DNA of 64,000 nt from Thermoplasmatota archaeon (GCA_030740765.1 JASLWR010000002.1:1-64000), one strand, 5' to 3'; counted from the first letter of the stretch, positions 17,001 to 27,424 are shown. The notes: generated by a model from the sequence alone, not told the origin. Translations and numbers: made by a program.

Positions 17001-20000
17001 TTCACATTTACATTTTCAAAATAAGCCCTTCCATTCATTTCTGCCGTTGGTCGGTGGATATCGCCACTCCAGAACGTGAGTGGCTCCCCCATGTTGAGCG
17101 GTAAGAAATATTTGATCTTCCTCATCTCTGTTGAATTAATTAATTCGTCTAGAACAGCTTTAACCAATTCACAGGCCCTGGGAATTAAGCCTGACCAATG
17201 TAAAGCAGAAGCCGCTTTGTCCACGATAAATCCTACGATCCCCTTTTCAATATCCAGAGTTATGTTATTTATACCGCTTTTAAACTTTTCCAATTCCGTG
17301 TTTTTTACTTCATTATAAGCTTCATCGACAAGTTTTCTCGCAATATCCTCAACACTACTTCCCCATACTGCCTTGAACTTATCAATGATCTGGGAATCGG
17401 ATCTCTTTGGCAGGCTATTTGCATCCAGTGGAGGATGTATGTCATAAGGGCATTGCATGACCTCCCACTCATCGGGAGTCACTTCACCTCTCGAACGTGT
17501 GTTTAGAACCTCTCCTTGGAAATAGATGAAGCAGTGTACGGTATTGAGATTCGCATGACCGAAATTATTACCCGGCCAATCGTATTCGACCCCTGCACCA
17601 TTGTAATTCATGTAACCCTGGTTCTTGTTACCGTACGGATCATTTACTATCAAGACTTGCCGATTTACGTCATAACCTATTGCAAGAACATAATGGCCCG
17701 GGCCCGTTAAGCTCGTTAACACCACAACGGGATGGCCAGCATCGATCTCATCAATGAGTTCCCCCCATGTGGGAGACTTGTCAACAGCGGAATCAAGACC
17801 ATGTTGGATGGCATATTGAGCCAAGAATCCCCTAGTATCCTTCCAGTTCTGCTGAGTGGTAAAACCATAACCGCCTTGGGCGATTTTTCCTGAGGGATCA
17901 GGCGAACCTATGTCATAAGTGTGGCCATTATAGGTGTATTTCTCGCAGATATTACTACCCCAGTTATTCGGTTCAATAATTCCATAGTAAGCAAAGGCCA
18001 TCATGGCAGATGTCGCACCGCAGGCCCAATGACCGTTGAAGGTGTTGGGGGTGTCAATAACCTGATGTATATAAGGCACATTGAAATTCAATCTTCCCGG
18101 TGCCAGTTGGGGTTGAGGGGGTTTGTCGGGATATTTGATCTCTTCGGGATTATCTTTAGGAGTAATAATCCCGTTTCCGGGATTTGCAATCGCGCTGTTA
18201 AGTAACTCTTCGGTTAATTTCTCGGTGGCACTTTTCTTGTTCTCGATCATATCCGAAAAATCATTAAAATAATAATCAAGTGTTTTATATAATTCATCAT
18301 ACAGTCTTTCTTGCTCAGATACGAGACCGACAATTAAATCCTTAATTCCTTCCTTTCCGGCGGGGGATTGGAAATAATCGATAATCTCGGTCAATAGTCC
18401 ATCAATTTGATTACTGATTTCTTCCATTAGAGAAATATCATCGGCAGGGTCTACCGCCCTTTTGGCTGGAGCTATCGCTTCCACCATTAAGCTATTGCCT
18501 TTGTCAATAATAGACTTTAATCCAGGCAGTTGTGTAAATTCTTCTGCGATTTTGAGTGAAATTAATTTAACTGTTTCTCTTATTGACAATACTAATCTAT
18601 TATCATCATCGTTTAAATTTGACTCATAATAACTTATCCAGATACCATTCATTTTATCTCTGAATATATCTTTTTCTTCAAAGTCTACTGTTAGTGTTGC
18701 CTTCGGTATACTTACTGTATATTTCGAATCCACTCTCGATCGGTATTCAACAGGATCGTCATTCGAGCCATCATCATCAGAATCTTCATCATGACGACAA
18801 ATTTCCTCATCTGTAAAACCGACAGGGAATTCCATCTTTTCAATTTGTGTTGTAACATCGTACATTATGGAGCTATCCAACTTTGCCTCATCTAACTGCT
18901 CAGCAACCCATTTCTTCGTGATCTCTGCTCTATTGTCTGTCTCGTTATCACCTGTAAACAGATCAGTCACCCAGTCGAAAAAATCCTTAATCCCGTACTC
19001 CACGATCTGCGCTGTTTCATAAAGAAAATCCAAAGGACCGGCCAAATGGGAATAATCTAAAAATTTTAATAAAAATTGATCCACCAGGGCATATATGGCC
19101 TGACCGAATATTACCTCAAGCTTTAAAGGGATCTCCCCATTATTGACGAACTTGTATAAGGCAACGATATCCGCCCCATCAATCGTATCTTCCAATATGT
19201 ATTTATTTATTAGACCATTCATTGGAGATGAAAATTCATCGTTCAGCTCCAATTGGCGGTCGTCAAATTCACTCAATTGTTCCAGATCATAATTTCGATA
19301 CATTTTAGCCGTTTCCAGAAGAATAGCCAAATTGATTGCAAGTTCGATGTCACCTATCTTAATTATATCGTCTGTGCTCCCATATTGGGAATCGACTCCA
19401 AGATCCAGGGATCCATACCCCTGAAAAACCTTAAATTGTGCGACTGTTGTAAGAATATATTGTATCATCCTTCCAAATTCACCGGAACCTGCTTTCGCAT
19501 AGTTTCCAAATTGACTGAATTTCGTATTAAGCATCGGATAAGGCGTCATAATCGACCTTGAAAGCGTCATATTCTTACTCAATCTATGATTCGATTGTTT
19601 ATGTCGAACCCGATAATTTATATCTCCATCCAATTGATAATAGATATTGGCTTGTGTATCGCCAGTCTCTTCCGAATTATCGGAACTAATCCCATCGAGT
19701 TTGGTGGGATTTACCTTGGTTCCATTGATAAGATCACCAGCAGAAGTTCCAGGATCAACAGTGGGAATGAAATCATCGGTTATTTTCGAGTCCAGCGAAA
19801 TAGACACCGTGTAATCCTCCACCCTGATATAAAAATCGCCCTCTTCATAACCATCTTTATCGGTGTACTTTCTCAGATATTTGCCAAACTCCTTTTCAAA
19901 TATCGGAACTATCCGATTCTGATCGTCCTCTATCTGGGTAGCCTCGTAGATGGCATTCATGGCCAATAAATATGCCTGGGTCTCGATCTCGGCCTGGGCC

Positions 20001-20200
20001 ACATTTACCTTATACTCCATGGTGGAAGTGGTCTCGTCTTCTCGCTCACGCTCCCTTTCCATCCTATTGATAGCCGCGATATAGACCATGCTCACCGTGG
20101 ACAGCATGAGCACGAGAACCGCAACGAGAGCAAAAGAAACCTTGCCGCGTTCATCGTTTTTAAAAAATTTTCGGACCTCTTTAAGCGCTTTCATATTCAT
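14057..20200 (-). CDS. Giant exported protein with internal C39-like cysteine peptidase
   Basis: A 2047-residue protein. Residues 1-20 are basic and 21-45 form a hydrophobic, pilin/TadE-like anchor (FALVAVLVLMLSTVSMVYIA) followed by a charged EREREREDE coil. Around 700-900 there is a C39-family peptidase domain: Cys727 in GHWACGATSAMMAF, His836 in GPGHYVLAIGYD and an Asn-Asp-Pro segment near 853, a plausible catalytic set. The remainder is beta-rich with several amphipathic helix clusters near 1180-1250; no C-terminal membrane helix is present. A role in processing or displaying surface proteins is inferred from fold and neighbours. The start has a second ATG six bases downstream (20194) that is better spaced from GGGGA. 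Confidence 0.8.
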   Translation of the reverse strand: MNMKALKEVRKFFKNDERGKVSFALVAVLVLMLSTVSMVYIAAINRMEREREREDETTSTMEYKVNVAQAEIETQAYLLAMNAIYEATQIEDDQNRIVPIFEKEFGKYLRKYTDKDGYEEGDFYIRVEDYTVSISLDSKITDDFIPTVDPGTSAGDLINGTKVNPTKLDGISSDNSEETGDTQANIYYQLDGDINYRVRHKQSNHRLSKNMTLSRSIMTPYPMLNTKFSQFGNYAKAGSGEFGRMIQYILTTVAQFKVFQGYGSLDLGVDSQYGSTDDIIKIGDIELAINLAILLETAKMYRNYDLEQLSEFDDRQLELNDEFSSPMNGLINKYILEDTIDGADIVALYKFVNNGEIPLKLEVIFGQAIYALVDQFLLKFLDYSHLAGPLDFLYETAQIVEYGIKDFFDWVTDLFTGDNETDNRAEITKKWVAEQLDEAKLDSSIMYDVTTQIEKMEFPVGFTDEEICRHDEDSDDDGSNDDPVEYRSRVDSKYTVSIPKATLTVDFEEKDIFRDKMNGIWISYYESNLNDDDNRLVLSIRETVKLISLKIAEEFTQLPGLKSIIDKGNSLMVEAIAPAKRAVDPADDISLMEEISNQIDGLLTEIIDYFQSPAGKEGIKDLIVGLVSEQERLYDELYKTLDYYFNDFSDMIENKKSATEKLTEELLNSAIANPGNGIITPKDNPEEIKYPDKPPQPQLAPGRLNFNVPYIHQVIDTPNTFNGHWACGATSAMMAFAYYGIIEPNNWGSNICEKYTYNGHTYDIGSPDPSGKIAQGGYGFTTQQNWKDTRGFLAQYAIQHGLDSAVDKSPTWGELIDEIDAGHPVVVLTSLTGPGHYVLAIGYDVNRQVLIVNDPYGNKNQGYMNYNGAGVEYDWPGNNFGHANLNTVHCFIYFQGEVLNTRSRGEVTPDEWEVMQCPYDIHPPLDANSLPKRSDSQIIDKFKAVWGSSVEDIARKLVDEAYNEVKNTELEKFKSGINNITLDIEKGIVGFIVDKAASALHWSGLIPRACELVKAVLDELINSTEMRKIKYFLPLNMGEPLTFWSGDIHRPTAEMNGRAYFENVNVNMTPNYLVNGRDITITKDEPHGVHYTDPLTFHTKPFETSWNISITGKFNFSTKSEQKNMEWNGRHLAVGKKGIINLDISVPVTVFSGWDLQDVKYKCSDTLLGDLFKRIVQFFSGVWENIKLVVGWLISGLMKVLTVLVNIIHAIVNFASKIIKVIVDAITWVIDKIKKFIQESVDLLAKVVDGVAHILGDKFNVTIFGIIFNVTTIFADGDKPADGWDWVSRISSRFNVKDFGFGFDLSIVQRNRTYLFGLPQKYQSYLAVGSVDQDLKEALKESGVLITGDARIEKENNEWIIADKPKKYILDVTPNGLDILDDSDDYDILITSGLKIGNFILEIAIDPLMTVWPRFIEGHGIYLNETGQGFGIDFTSPEITTGWSALGSIKFNKTYIKKVIKLPASKIVIPNVGTVQAELGVKLSWGKVIRLDVRNKVAPALNRTFYEVWQGLGGKFPMDSNIIDNYSQRLLVSIKDNVYPVLLKHASDVDLEIWLKLTIKPFGGRFKVGGLSGYTVWTTKVSFKTNLGTDMEKSIDYFKAYSKEYMGDPGNPPKKAPPKVTGVDVVFSTSAKVHLKKIFRTPVTIPVIGVDAKGEVGFSLSCKYRDRQEVSEKWNGIKSQLSADWEDAKAGQTMKNLAGKAKGLVEYLGNNTEFRTWMKLHLSKEFGSYGDLGATINVDFIIKGKDTVVDGFNWIISNIDKYLINPGENITASPPPNVIMKFYVTTEIGIRHKVAKIPIPAIGCTADVTIGFKFTLKFKETTNLSNFIDFMNMSFDAVDNETNSTPRDQNLITIYAQKIIVKFKEALDYILDNGQISFYVRFDLDVGGLDALEAGVVLKFIMKCTLRGVWEVAKWIIGNIGAFVNNVLNPANAAKYPDVPKEYLEKIIIELELFVQAGLPDAVKDLTAGMVGFKARMSIIIKANLPLLAAAIGQDWGRFAATFGMVLKLDLTIKIGIDKLFNFMDVEMHPHAWFRLWFFQGRIYEIE

Positions 20201-20497
20201 TCCCCTTATTATTATATATTATCCAAGATGAATGGATTCAATAAAAACATATTAATTTAGTTATAATATATAATAATTATTGCCGTGGTTAAGCTATGGA
20301 GGGGAAAAATCACCGCTAATTTGCTGTTTAGACGAGTATTCGTCCTTCATTCCTATTCAATAATGTCACAAGCACATACTTAAACAAATAGAACTACGCA
20401 GTTATGACAATATCCACACAAATAAATAATACCACGGGCATTATAATGCATAGATCTATTAAATTATGTTTCAGCAGACGGGAACAGGTGAACGCAA
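20201..20497. promoter_or_regulatory. Divergent AT-rich promoter region
   Basis: This spacer separates the divergent giant peptidase gene and the Big_5 protein gene. It is strongly AT-rich at 20210-20280 with TATA-like strings (TTATAATATATAATAATT near 20261-20278). No palindromic operator was recognised. Confidence 0.4.
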
Positions 20498-23400
20498 ATG
20501 GTCCGGAAATCCGTTATCATTGGAGTATTTTCCCTCGTAATGATCTTACTGGTATCTATGCTAGCAGGAAGCTATTCCTTCAAACTCATTGCACCTGCAT
20601 CATCCATTGAAGCGAATGGGGACTCCCGGAATATTGGGATATTCCAATCGCCGGTCAGGAGTTTCGCTATTTCGAATACGACCTGGTCCATAATAGACTC
20701 CCCTGTTCACATAACTGGCAATCTGACTGTTGGGGCAGGGCAGATATTGAATATCACTTCCGGCGTTACGGTTATCTTTCAGGGAAATTATTCCATAAGT
20801 GTGGAAGGCCACTTGAACTGCAGCGGCAACTTTTCATCCCCTGTGACGATCACAGGGAATCGCAGCCTTAACAACTGCAGCGGGGCCGGCATAGAACTGG
20901 CACCCGCTGGAACACTACTCGTCGATAGGTCAAATATAGAAAACTTAACTGGTTTCGTTTGGCGTGGAACGGGTACTCTGGCGAATTCCACCTTTGCCAA
21001 CGCCAGCCTTCCTGTGTCTTTCCACAATGTTTCCACCAATACGTACGTGCTTCTGAACACATCATTTCGCAATTCTTCCATAGCCGACATTTCTCTTGAT
21101 AACAGTAATATTTCCGTACTGGATTGCCTAAATTATTCGACCACTGCATTATCCAGACACTTTAACGACTCTTCGTCCCGACTCCAGGAATGGGTCACCT
21201 TTTCGATCCGCACCTTTGAGGATACGCGCGAAGCGCTGGGTGACTGTCATCTCAAGGTCGAGAATTCATCCCACACAGTATATTCAACGTCTCATTTCCT
21301 CGGTTCCGATCCTGTTACAGATCAGAGAGGTGCAAGCAAAAAAATAATGATGTTATCGAATCTCAGTTCATCTGGGGGCTGGAAGAACGAGACTGCGAAC
21401 ATCTCGGTGTATATACAGACGAAAGAGGGCGAGTGGAATGAATCCGGTCGTTACTATCTTCTCGATTCGCTGATGCCGGGAAGCGTACTGGATATCGTGG
21501 CTGATGTAGATATATTCCCTCCGGATCCTCCCGAAAGCCTGGTAATCGAACAGGTGAACAACAGTATTTTAAATATCTCATGGAAAGCAGGGGACTCACC
21601 GGATATCTCCGGCCATTTGGTTTTTTATAATGAAAGCGGAAATTGGATCCAGATCGCAAACATATCCGCTCCTTCAAATTTCACTCATTACAAACCTGTG
21701 GAAGTGGGGAATAATTCCAGTTTCAAAGCTCGAAGTTACGATGATGAGTTCTGGGCTTCCAGCTTTACCCATGAACAATGGATAACGGTTACAGACGTTG
21801 AAGCTCCTCATATAATATCTTCGGAACCAGGAGGATCCGGGGTTCCGGTGAACACTATCATAATAATAAAATTCTCGGAAGCCATGGACCCGGTTTCGGT
21901 TCAGAGCTCGCTCCGATTCGCACCCTCTTCGGGCCTCAGTACATACTTTACGGAGAACAACAAAACGCTAAACGTCAAACCCTTTCTTTCTTTGAATCCC
22001 TTTACCACGTATACCGTGAACATCTCCACGGATGCGACCGACACTTCGGGAAATAATCTGACGGAGAATTATTCTTTCAATTTCACAACCGCTCCCGACA
22101 CAACTGCCCCCCATGTCCTATCCGTGAGGGCCACTCATGTCAACGCCGATGAAAATAAAGTATTTCTGATTTCGAATTTCGAGATCACTTTCTCGGAATC
22201 GCTCAACGAGAACAGCTTCATGGGAGGTTTTTCGATATTCCCGTTCGTAGAAGGCAGCGTTATTTCTTCGGACCAGAGAAGAGTATTCCGGTTTGATCCC
22301 GAGTATGATCTTTATTACGATACCACTTATTACATCACGCTCCGCTCCAATATCACGGACCTTGCCGGCAATCCCATGCTTTCCAACCATTATGCCAATT
22401 TCACGACTGTTAGCGAGCCATTGGTTGTGATCCCGGAGGTTTTGGATTACGGCCCCATGGGTGAGAGAACTTCGATCCATACCGAAATATATATCAATTT
22501 CAGCGAAGCCATGAACCTATCGAGAATTAAAGGGGCCCTCAGCATCTCCCCAGAGGTGTTTTTCGAATACAATCATTCTTTAGACAATAAAAATTTCTCG
22601 TTCAGACCCGTGGTTCCGTTGAAGGGGAGCACATTCTATAATGTGACACTTTCACAGAATGCAAAGTCCCTGGCGGGTTTTTCGATATTCCGTGCGCTTA
22701 GGTTTAACTTCACCACCCACGAGACCGATAAGCCAATAGTGATCGACACCTGGCCGGAAAATCATCAGCAAGATGTGACAGTTGGAACGGATGTTGGCTT
22801 CTGGTTCGACGAGGCTGTTTTCGAGATAGGCACTTCACGCGTTTCCTTTTCTCCCATTGTTGATTTTACATGGATGATCAACCTTACAGACAACAGTCTA
22901 GTAGTAAACGTGAACGGTACATTGACCTATGGCGAGAAATACTGGGTAAACGTCAGTGGACTCATCGATGAATTCGGCAATGCTATGAACCATGAACAGC
23001 TAATATTCTGGACGGAGGCGGAACCGCAAAAGGACTCTCCGCCTACGATATACAAGACCTGGCCGGAAAACGGCAGCGAGAATGCGCCCCTTGACACGCT
23101 TATCCGGGTTACCTTCCACGAAGCTGTCCGGGAGGGGAGTGGGAATCCCATAATAGTTCGGGAGAATAACCTGACCAGCATCGCAGGAACCGTGTCTTAT
23201 GGCACAGAAGAACTTTATTTCAGCCTTCTGTCAACATTGAAACCTAACACGACCTACACCGTTACAGTATTCAAAGTTCTCTCGGTAACGGACGGGATTC
23301 CAATGGAAAAACCGTTCTATTTCTCTTTCACCACCTATCAGCCGGAGATAACCATTATCCCCACCAGGGTTCTGGAGAGCTTTCCTCCCAACGGGACACG

Positions 23401-24199
23401 GATAGATTTCAATAAGGAAAATATTACAATCTGGTTCAAGTTCAGTGCTCCAATGGACGTCACCTCCTTTGCCGGTAACATAAGTATTATTCCACCAGCT
23501 CATTTCAACCTTATCCCGGAGGACAACGATACACGATTAATCATCGAATTCACAGAGAATCTCCTACCCGGAATCAAGTACAGTCTCACCATCGAGCCCA
23601 GCGTTCTGGATGCAAATGGAACCGCTCTGGAAAACCCCTTTGACATAATATTCTTTACCCGTTACGAGGAGGACGATACCACAAAGGTGAAGGAGAACTG
23701 GTTTGAGGAAAATTATCCCGCAGTGGCAGTGATAGCCATTTTGGTCATTCTGATCGTGATATTATATCTTAGACCGAAAAAGACAAAACGATTCGATGGA
23801 GAGGTTTCCTGCCCTCGATGTGCAAGGCCGGTACTAAGAGACGACAGGATATGCTGGAGCTGCAAGTTGAAACTGGGCGGAGAGCCGGAAGAAGAGGAAA
23901 CGGAGGAGAAGGAAGGGGAGGGGAAAAAGGATGAAGAAGAAAAACCCGATGAGCAGGATATCGTTGAGGAACAGATCGACACAATGTTCAATGAACTATT
24001 CGAAGAGGAATACGGTACGGAAGCCCTGGAGGACCTGAAAGAAGCCCTGAGGGATGATGATGCCGGTGAGAATGACACGGAAGAAGATGATACGGTGAAA
24101 ACTGACAACAATGACGAGGTTGTTGACACCATTGAAGATCGTGATTCAGGGGAGAAAGAAAAGGGGAAGAAAGAAGGAAAGGACACGGAGACACAGTAA
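20498..24199 (+). CDS. Surface protein: right-handed repeats, six Big_5 domains, membrane anchor, cytoplasmic zinc ribbon
   Basis: A 1233-residue protein. A signal peptide (residues 4-25, VIIGVFSLVMILLVSMLAG) is followed by a beta-helix-like N-terminal part rich in N-glycosylation sequons. A fibronectin-like domain follows near 345-430. Then come six SbsA-type Big_5 repeats that begin like APHIISSEPGG, HVLSVRATH, VLDYGPMGERT, VIDTWPENHQQD, IYKTWPENGSEN and VLESFPPNGTRI. A single helix near 1075-1093 anchors it. The cytoplasmic tail has a zinc ribbon (CPRC, CWSC) and about 115 very acidic residues. The start follows AGGTGA. An adhesion or cell-envelope role is inferred. Confidence 0.85.
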   Translation: MVRKSVIIGVFSLVMILLVSMLAGSYSFKLIAPASSIEANGDSRNIGIFQSPVRSFAISNTTWSIIDSPVHITGNLTVGAGQILNITSGVTVIFQGNYSISVEGHLNCSGNFSSPVTITGNRSLNNCSGAGIELAPAGTLLVDRSNIENLTGFVWRGTGTLANSTFANASLPVSFHNVSTNTYVLLNTSFRNSSIADISLDNSNISVLDCLNYSTTALSRHFNDSSSRLQEWVTFSIRTFEDTREALGDCHLKVENSSHTVYSTSHFLGSDPVTDQRGASKKIMMLSNLSSSGGWKNETANISVYIQTKEGEWNESGRYYLLDSLMPGSVLDIVADVDIFPPDPPESLVIEQVNNSILNISWKAGDSPDISGHLVFYNESGNWIQIANISAPSNFTHYKPVEVGNNSSFKARSYDDEFWASSFTHEQWITVTDVEAPHIISSEPGGSGVPVNTIIIIKFSEAMDPVSVQSSLRFAPSSGLSTYFTENNKTLNVKPFLSLNPFTTYTVNISTDATDTSGNNLTENYSFNFTTAPDTTAPHVLSVRATHVNADENKVFLISNFEITFSESLNENSFMGGFSIFPFVEGSVISSDQRRVFRFDPEYDLYYDTTYYITLRSNITDLAGNPMLSNHYANFTTVSEPLVVIPEVLDYGPMGERTSIHTEIYINFSEAMNLSRIKGALSISPEVFFEYNHSLDNKNFSFRPVVPLKGSTFYNVTLSQNAKSLAGFSIFRALRFNFTTHETDKPIVIDTWPENHQQDVTVGTDVGFWFDEAVFEIGTSRVSFSPIVDFTWMINLTDNSLVVNVNGTLTYGEKYWVNVSGLIDEFGNAMNHEQLIFWTEAEPQKDSPPTIYKTWPENGSENAPLDTLIRVTFHEAVREGSGNPIIVRENNLTSIAGTVSYGTEELYFSLLSTLKPNTTYTVTVFKVLSVTDGIPMEKPFYFSFTTYQPEITIIPTRVLESFPPNGTRIDFNKENITIWFKFSAPMDVTSFAGNISIIPPAHFNLIPEDNDTRLIIEFTENLLPGIKYSLTIEPSVLDANGTALENPFDIIFFTRYEEDDTTKVKENWFEENYPAVAVIAILVILIVILYLRPKKTKRFDGEVSCPRCARPVLRDDRICWSCKLKLGGEPEEEETEEKEGEGKKDEEEKPDEQDIVEEQIDTMFNELFEEEYGTEALEDLKEALRDDDAGENDTEEDDTVKTDNNDEVVDTIEDRDSGEKEKGKKEGKDTETQ

Positions 24200-24256
24200 A
24201 TACACCGACAAATATTAATATCGGACGTACATAAAAACAGGAACGGGGGGAACTCC

Positions 24257-27200
24257 ATGAAACGTCTTGCAGTGATTTTTGCAATAAGTCTCATTTTATT
24301 AGGGGCATTCAATATTGAAGGTATTTTGGCCCCGAGGAATGAGACGCGGGACCATGTGTCGACGCCTTGTACTTCTGCGCCCGATAATTCCTCATCCGAT
24401 TCAATATCAATTAAACCTTCAGCAAGAAATGACCGGGAGAAAAACGGGTGGTCAGACTCTTTCGAGGATGGCGAAGGGGTGGTCTGGAGCGACAACCTTA
24501 GCATTGGTGACGGAAGTGCCAGCCTTCTTCCTCGCACCCAGCTCCCCGATGATCATACCTTGGGCCTATGGCATTTGGACGGGTGGGATGCAAACACGGC
24601 AGTTGATTCGGGAGTATATGACAATCGCGGTATAATCCACGGTGCGGACCGGACCGAAGGGATTATGGGGGGCGGCCTGGAATTCGACGGTGTAAACGAT
24701 TTCGTTGACTGCGGGGACGATGCGAGCCTGGAAGTGGGTGACAGTTTCACTGTTGAGGTGTGGATGAAACCCGAAATGGATCGCTGGAGCGGCTGGGACT
24801 ATTCAAATTCCATCACAATAGGCCACAAGAAGGTACACGGCACGCTTGTGGATTTCCCTCTTCTCGTATCTTTAACCAAGGCCGAATTGCTGGACACGAA
24901 CAACGGCGGCCACGTGCAGCCGGACGGGGAAGACCTTCTATTCATCACCGCCAACGGGTCGAAGCTGTCCCACGAGCTTGAGGAATACAATGGCTCCATT
25001 GGAATGCTTGTGGCCTGGGTGAAACTACCCCTGCTCTCCTCCACGGCCGATACAGTTTTTTATTTACGTTACGGAAACCCGATATGCTCAAATCAACAGG
25101 ATCCGGAAAATGTTTGGGACGGTTACCACAAGATGGTGCAGCACCTGAACGAGAAGGAAGGTTCACACGAAGATTCCACAGTGAATGGAAATAACGGAAC
25201 TTGTTTTCACGGGGTGGTGCAGGATTCCGCTGGAAAGATAGGGGGGTGCGACGAGTTCGACGGGTCCGATGACTATATTGAGATCCAACACGACGCCAGC
25301 CTGGACATATGGGGCGATGAACTTTCCCTAGAAGCGTGGATTAATCCTCAAAATATAGATTCTCATATGTACGTCATCAGCCGGGGAAACGATTTTTACG
25401 CAATGTTGATGTCGTGGCAGACCATCTCCTATTATTTCATGAAAGCGGGATGGAAATGGGATAACGTTGACAGCCCCTATGGATCGATTTACAGCAATGA
25501 CCGATGGTATCACGTTGCAATAACCATGGACGGTGCAACCGTCAAAATATTCATTGACGGGGAGATGGTAAAGACTAAGAACAAGGGGGATGATCTGCAA
25601 ATGGGGGAGTCCGCGGTCAGGATAGGCGCCAAGATAAACAACCAATTTTTCTTTAAGGGAAGTATCGACGAGGTGAGGATATCGGATACTGCCCGAAACG
25701 CGAGCTGGATCGAAACGGCTTACGATAATCAGAATGAACCCGGGAATTTTATAAAATTCGGTGACCGGATGGGTGCCGGGATACGAAAGGGAGGCAGTTA
25801 CGGTATCAACGCAAACACCACTTTCGCTTTCGCTACGATCGACAACAGGACTATCTCTACGCCAATATCCTCCGGGTGGAATCACATTGCAGAGACCTAT
25901 GACAATAAAGATCTCAAACTATATGTGAACGGTGAATTGAAGGGAACGAAAGCACTTCCCGGTTTGCCCCCAAACAACGACGAAAAACTCTTCATATCCC
26001 CTTCCTTTCATGGAAAGATTGACGAGGTTCACATTATTAATAGAGCTGTCACGCCAATGGAGATTCTGGATCACTCGCAAGCCTTTCGGGCCCACGGCTC
26101 CCTCAAATCGACATCTATCGAGATTCCGCCGAACATGGTGTGGGATACCTTCTCCTTCAACCGGTCGGTTCCCGATAAAACCTATCTGAACATATCCCTG
26201 CACGACACCGTCAGCGGTGAGAGACTATTCGAGGACAGCGCCGCCTCAGACATGGGCTCCATCGATATTTCTGAGATAAATCCATTGAATGTCTCTTCTT
26301 TCTACCTTGCGGCCAATTTCCACCCATATAGCAGGAGCTCACCTACTCTTTTCGAATGGAGTGTGAATTATAGCTCGCCGGAGGCTCCGAAACAGACGGG
26401 AGATATTCCCCGTATCGATATTATGGAGGACACACCAAGGCCAAATGTCCTGGATCTGGCAAATTACTTCAACGACTCTTACTCGGACTTTTCCCCGTCG
26501 GTCTACGCAGTGGAAAATAATTCGGAGCCAGCTAATTTGGAGCTCTCGTTCAATGAGACTTTTCTTGCCGTCGATAGTCTTGCCGACAACTGGACCGGTG
26601 CAGTGGAACTGAGAGTAAGCTGCACTAACGTATTCGGCATATCCACCCTTAGTTCACCTTTCGATGTGGTCGTGAGCAATGTGAACGATCCACCATTGGT
26701 AAAACTTCTCTCGCCACTGGACGGCTCAAATCAGAATGAAACTAATGTTACCCTTTACTGGATAGGATTCGACATAGATAATGCCGAGTCTGATATCAGT
26801 TTCGACCTATATTTTGGAAATACCGATCCCTTACCACTTCATACTCAGGGAATTAGCGGTGAAAGTTTATCCATATCGAAACTCGATAGGGGGGTAACAT
26901 ATCGTTGGTTTCTTTTGCCCTCGGACGGAACTAGTAATGGAGGATTTGTCAGCGGTACCTGGAGTTTTACAACAAATCCCATCAAGGTCCCGGAAGTAAT
27001 TCTTCTGGCACCCCTTAATCGCACTGTGGTGTATAAAACGGAAGTCAGGGCAGTGTGGGAAATTGTTAACCTTACCGGCACACCCATCCTATACGATGTC
27101 TATCTTGGCGCGGCACCGGATGATTTAATGGAGATCGCAAGCACCAGCGAAAATGAATTTCTGTTCACAGGCCTCTCCAATGACAGCACCTATTACTGGA

Positions 27201-27388
27201 CGGTGATCCCTGTGGTAGATTCTAACCAGGGGCGCTGTGTGAACGGGATCTGGGAATTCCATGTTAACCTATCGGGGGATCCTTCCCAACTTGAAATTTT
27301 CCTGAATGAGGATAATATAAATATCACCATCAATGCCACCGTTTCGTTCAATATCACAATAAACAACAAGGGAATCCTCCCCCAATAG
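24257..27388 (+). CDS. LamG/DUF2341 surface protein, 5' part before an in-frame TAG
   Basis: A 1043-residue frame with signal peptide (RLAVIFAISLILLGAF) and an N-terminal LamG domain (LWHLDGWDANTAVDSG). A DUF2341 domain near 178-300 (WDYSNSITIGHKKVHGT) follows, then a second and third concanavalin-like LamG (DRWYHVAITMDGATVKIFIDG and SGWNHIAETYDNKDLKLYVNG), and two Ig/fibronectin-like domains. It ends inside a beta domain (INNKGILPQ) at a TAG, without any membrane anchor. The frame continues unchanged after the TAG into the next entry, which supplies the anchor and zinc ribbon. It is therefore probably the first part of a single gene of about 1480 residues. Confidence 0.8.
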   Translation: MKRLAVIFAISLILLGAFNIEGILAPRNETRDHVSTPCTSAPDNSSSDSISIKPSARNDREKNGWSDSFEDGEGVVWSDNLSIGDGSASLLPRTQLPDDHTLGLWHLDGWDANTAVDSGVYDNRGIIHGADRTEGIMGGGLEFDGVNDFVDCGDDASLEVGDSFTVEVWMKPEMDRWSGWDYSNSITIGHKKVHGTLVDFPLLVSLTKAELLDTNNGGHVQPDGEDLLFITANGSKLSHELEEYNGSIGMLVAWVKLPLLSSTADTVFYLRYGNPICSNQQDPENVWDGYHKMVQHLNEKEGSHEDSTVNGNNGTCFHGVVQDSAGKIGGCDEFDGSDDYIEIQHDASLDIWGDELSLEAWINPQNIDSHMYVISRGNDFYAMLMSWQTISYYFMKAGWKWDNVDSPYGSIYSNDRWYHVAITMDGATVKIFIDGEMVKTKNKGDDLQMGESAVRIGAKINNQFFFKGSIDEVRISDTARNASWIETAYDNQNEPGNFIKFGDRMGAGIRKGGSYGINANTTFAFATIDNRTISTPISSGWNHIAETYDNKDLKLYVNGELKGTKALPGLPPNNDEKLFISPSFHGKIDEVHIINRAVTPMEILDHSQAFRAHGSLKSTSIEIPPNMVWDTFSFNRSVPDKTYLNISLHDTVSGERLFEDSAASDMGSIDISEINPLNVSSFYLAANFHPYSRSSPTLFEWSVNYSSPEAPKQTGDIPRIDIMEDTPRPNVLDLANYFNDSYSDFSPSVYAVENNSEPANLELSFNETFLAVDSLADNWTGAVELRVSCTNVFGISTLSSPFDVVVSNVNDPPLVKLLSPLDGSNQNETNVTLYWIGFDIDNAESDISFDLYFGNTDPLPLHTQGISGESLSISKLDRGVTYRWFLLPSDGTSNGGFVSGTWSFTTNPIKVPEVILLAPLNRTVVYKTEVRAVWEIVNLTGTPILYDVYLGAAPDDLMEIASTSENEFLFTGLSNDSTYYWTVIPVVDSNQGRCVNGIWEFHVNLSGDPSQLEIFLNEDNINITINATVSFNITINNKGILPQ

Positions 27389-27424
27389 ATCAGTTTTCGT
27401 AGTACTGGACTGCCTGCCGGCGCG

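Noticed and set aside
27386-27388. Pyrrolysine code as a general explanation of in-frame TAG
   Set aside because: TAG ends several clearly complete genes in the window (for example at 132, 7711, 9674, 13137, 43809 and 49162), and no methylamine methyltransferase is present here.
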